NCBI GenBank assembly: GCA_004562765.1
Contig: SFRL01000012.1
Coordinates: 1 to 64,000, forward strand
Reading direction: 5' to 3'
Length of the DNA stretch: 64,000 bases
Source of the DNA: a bacterium
GTDB taxonomy: Bacteria > Bacillota > Clostridia > Lachnospirales > Lachnospiraceae
Shown: positions 62,999 to 64,000 of the stretch, in pieces
How the letters are laid out: every line of letters begins with the position of its first letter
Position numbering within the stretch: position 1 is the stretch's first letter
Made by a program: the position numbers and the translations under genes
Notes under the pieces: model-generated
Told to the model about the DNA's origin: nothing
Databases searched by the model: none
The model's input: only the letters and a program-made list of their open reading frames with translations

Positions 62999-63964
62999 AT
63001 GAATCAGAAAGATAACATACAGATCAACCGTCAGAAGGTGGCGATCATCGGATGTGGATTTGTGGGCGCTGCCTGCGCGTTTGCGCTCATGCAGAGTGGC
63101 ATGTTTTCAGAGATGGTATTGATCGACGTGGATAAAAGCCGTGCGGAAGGTGAAGCGATGGATATCAGTCACGGCGTACCTTTTGCCAAGCCGGCGAAGA
63201 TCTATGCGGGTGACTATGACGATATCAGGGATGCATCGATCATCGTGATCACTGCCGGGGCAAACCAGAAGCCGGATGAGACGAGACTGGATCTTGTACA
63301 CAAAAATGTAAAGATCTTTCAGTCCATCATCCCACAGATCAGAGAGCGCGAATATGGCGGGATCTTGCTTGTAGTATCGAACCCGGTGGATATCCTCACC
63401 TATGTGGCGGCAAAGCTGTCAGGATTTACGGAAAACCGCGTGATCGGTTCCGGTACGGTACTGGATACGGCGCGTCTCAAGCGGGCGGTGGCAGAGCATC
63501 TGACCGTGGATAGCCGTAGCGTCCATGCGTTTATTATCGGGGAGCACGGCGACAGCGAGATCGCGGCGTGGTCAGGAGCGAACATTTCCGGTATTCCGCT
63601 GAGCGATTTCTGCAAGCTGCGGGGACACTATAAGCATGCGGAAAATACAACCCGCATTGCGGAAAACGTCAAAAACAGCGCTTATGAGATCATAGAGAAG
63701 AAGCAGGCGACCTATTATGGGATCGCCATGTCAGTCAAGCGCATCTGCGAGGTTATTTTGCGTGACGAGAAATCCATTCTTCCGGTGTCATCCATGATGT
63801 ACGGCGAGTACGGCATCTCCGATGTGGCATTATCCATGCCGGCGATCGTTGGAAAAAACGGCGTGGAGACGAAAGTGCCGATCCCGCTTTCAGAGGAAGA
63901 ACTGGATCGTCTCCAGCAGTCCGCGTCCATGCTCCGGGATGTGCTGGATGAGGTCGGGATGTAA
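62999..63964 (+). CDS. ldh: L-lactate dehydrogenase
   Basis: 321 residues. NAD site VAIIGCGFVGAACAFAL, substrate loop TAGANQKPDETR (Gln specifies pyruvate; malate dehydrogenases have Arg here) and catalytic GEHGDSE (His183). Reduces pyruvate to lactate with NADH. GAAGGAGAA precedes the ATG. Divergent from pyk. No Rex-like operator was seen in the intergenic gap, unlike before the hydrogenase. Confidence 0.95.
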   Translation: MNQKDNIQINRQKVAIIGCGFVGAACAFALMQSGMFSEMVLIDVDKSRAEGEAMDISHGVPFAKPAKIYAGDYDDIRDASIIVITAGANQKPDETRLDLVHKNVKIFQSIIPQIREREYGGILLVVSNPVDILTYVAAKLSGFTENRVIGSGTVLDTARLKRAVAEHLTVDSRSVHAFIIGEHGDSEIAAWSGANISGIPLSDFCKLRGHYKHAENTTRIAENVKNSAYEIIEKKQATYYGIAMSVKRICEVILRDEKSILPVSSMMYGEYGISDVALSMPAIVGKNGVETKVPIPLSEEELDRLQQSASMLRDVLDEVGM

Positions 63965-63977
63965 ATATGAAAAAATC

Positions 63978-64000
63978 GTGACTGTGAGGGTACTGAACAG
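63978..64000 (+). repeat. Dispersed intergenic repeat, copy 3 (cut by window end)
   Basis: GTGACTGTGAGGGTACTGAACAG, matching 18 or so of 23 positions with copy 1 at 19757. The right end lies outside the window. Confidence 0.55.

Overview
The window looks like a chromosomal segment of a gut-type Firmicute, most probably a Lachnospiraceae-like member of the Clostridia. This is inferred from strong AGGAGG ribosome binding sites, TTGACA/TATAAT promoters, moderate GC, a group B-type [FeFe] hydrogenase with a Rex-like operator, Trk potassium uptake, lactate dehydrogenase, and many soluble anaerobe-type enzymes. No rRNA, phage, insertion sequence or CRISPR array was found. Genes are dense and nearly all on the plus strand; only metY1 (5263-6537) and pyk (61476-62903) are on the minus strand.

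Layout. 74-5229: two chemoreceptors, a KdgK-type sugar kinase and a flippase-like membrane protein. 5263-6537: first O-acetylhomoserine sulfhydrylase. 6701-12227: NYN/PIN-like protein, membrane GGDEF protein, and a BlaI/BlaR1-type repressor/protease pair with a membrane protein. 12339-12995: AT-rich HicAB toxin-antitoxin pair. 13190-18741: SsuABC/TauABC-type ABC transporter followed without a gap by a Y-family polymerase, a small companion protein, a shikimate kinase and a conserved protein. 18745-25046: PanE-like reductase, RpiB-like isomerase, TrkA/TrkH, [FeFe] hydrogenase. 25169-29862: phosphatase, TcdA, a rhodanese-TtcA fusion, a MalY/PatB C-S lyase and an HD hydrolase. 29863-45943: a 16 kb sulfur island. 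46108-52967: a 1960-residue protein with an embedded ABC1/UbiB kinase domain, and a GNAT protein. 53062-61434: HflK/HflC, MoxR/DUF58/transglutaminase trio, DUF2156-GNAT protein. 61476-63964: divergent pyruvate kinase and L-lactate dehydrogenase.

The sulfur island is the most interesting part. A consensus promoter and a CCTA-N9-TAGG operator precede a 70-nt tRNA-Cys(GCA)-like cloverleaf, then a glutathionyl-hydroquinone-reductase-like gene, a complete Opp/Dpp peptide importer, an M24 peptidase, a GNAT acetyltransferase, an M20 peptidase and an M28 peptidase. Next come an Rrf2 regulator, a second O-acetylhomoserine sulfhydrylase, a cystathionine gamma-synthase/lyase-type enzyme, cysteine synthase and a second Rrf2 regulator. 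The same operator lies before each of the four PLP sulfur enzymes' transcription units, including distant metY1, and before the first Rrf2 gene. I infer a cysteine/iron-sulfur-responsive regulon that imports sulfur-containing peptides, possibly glutathione or its conjugates, strips them to cysteine, and links this to a variant tRNA-Cys. The function of the island is a hypothesis; the gene families and repeated operators are read directly.
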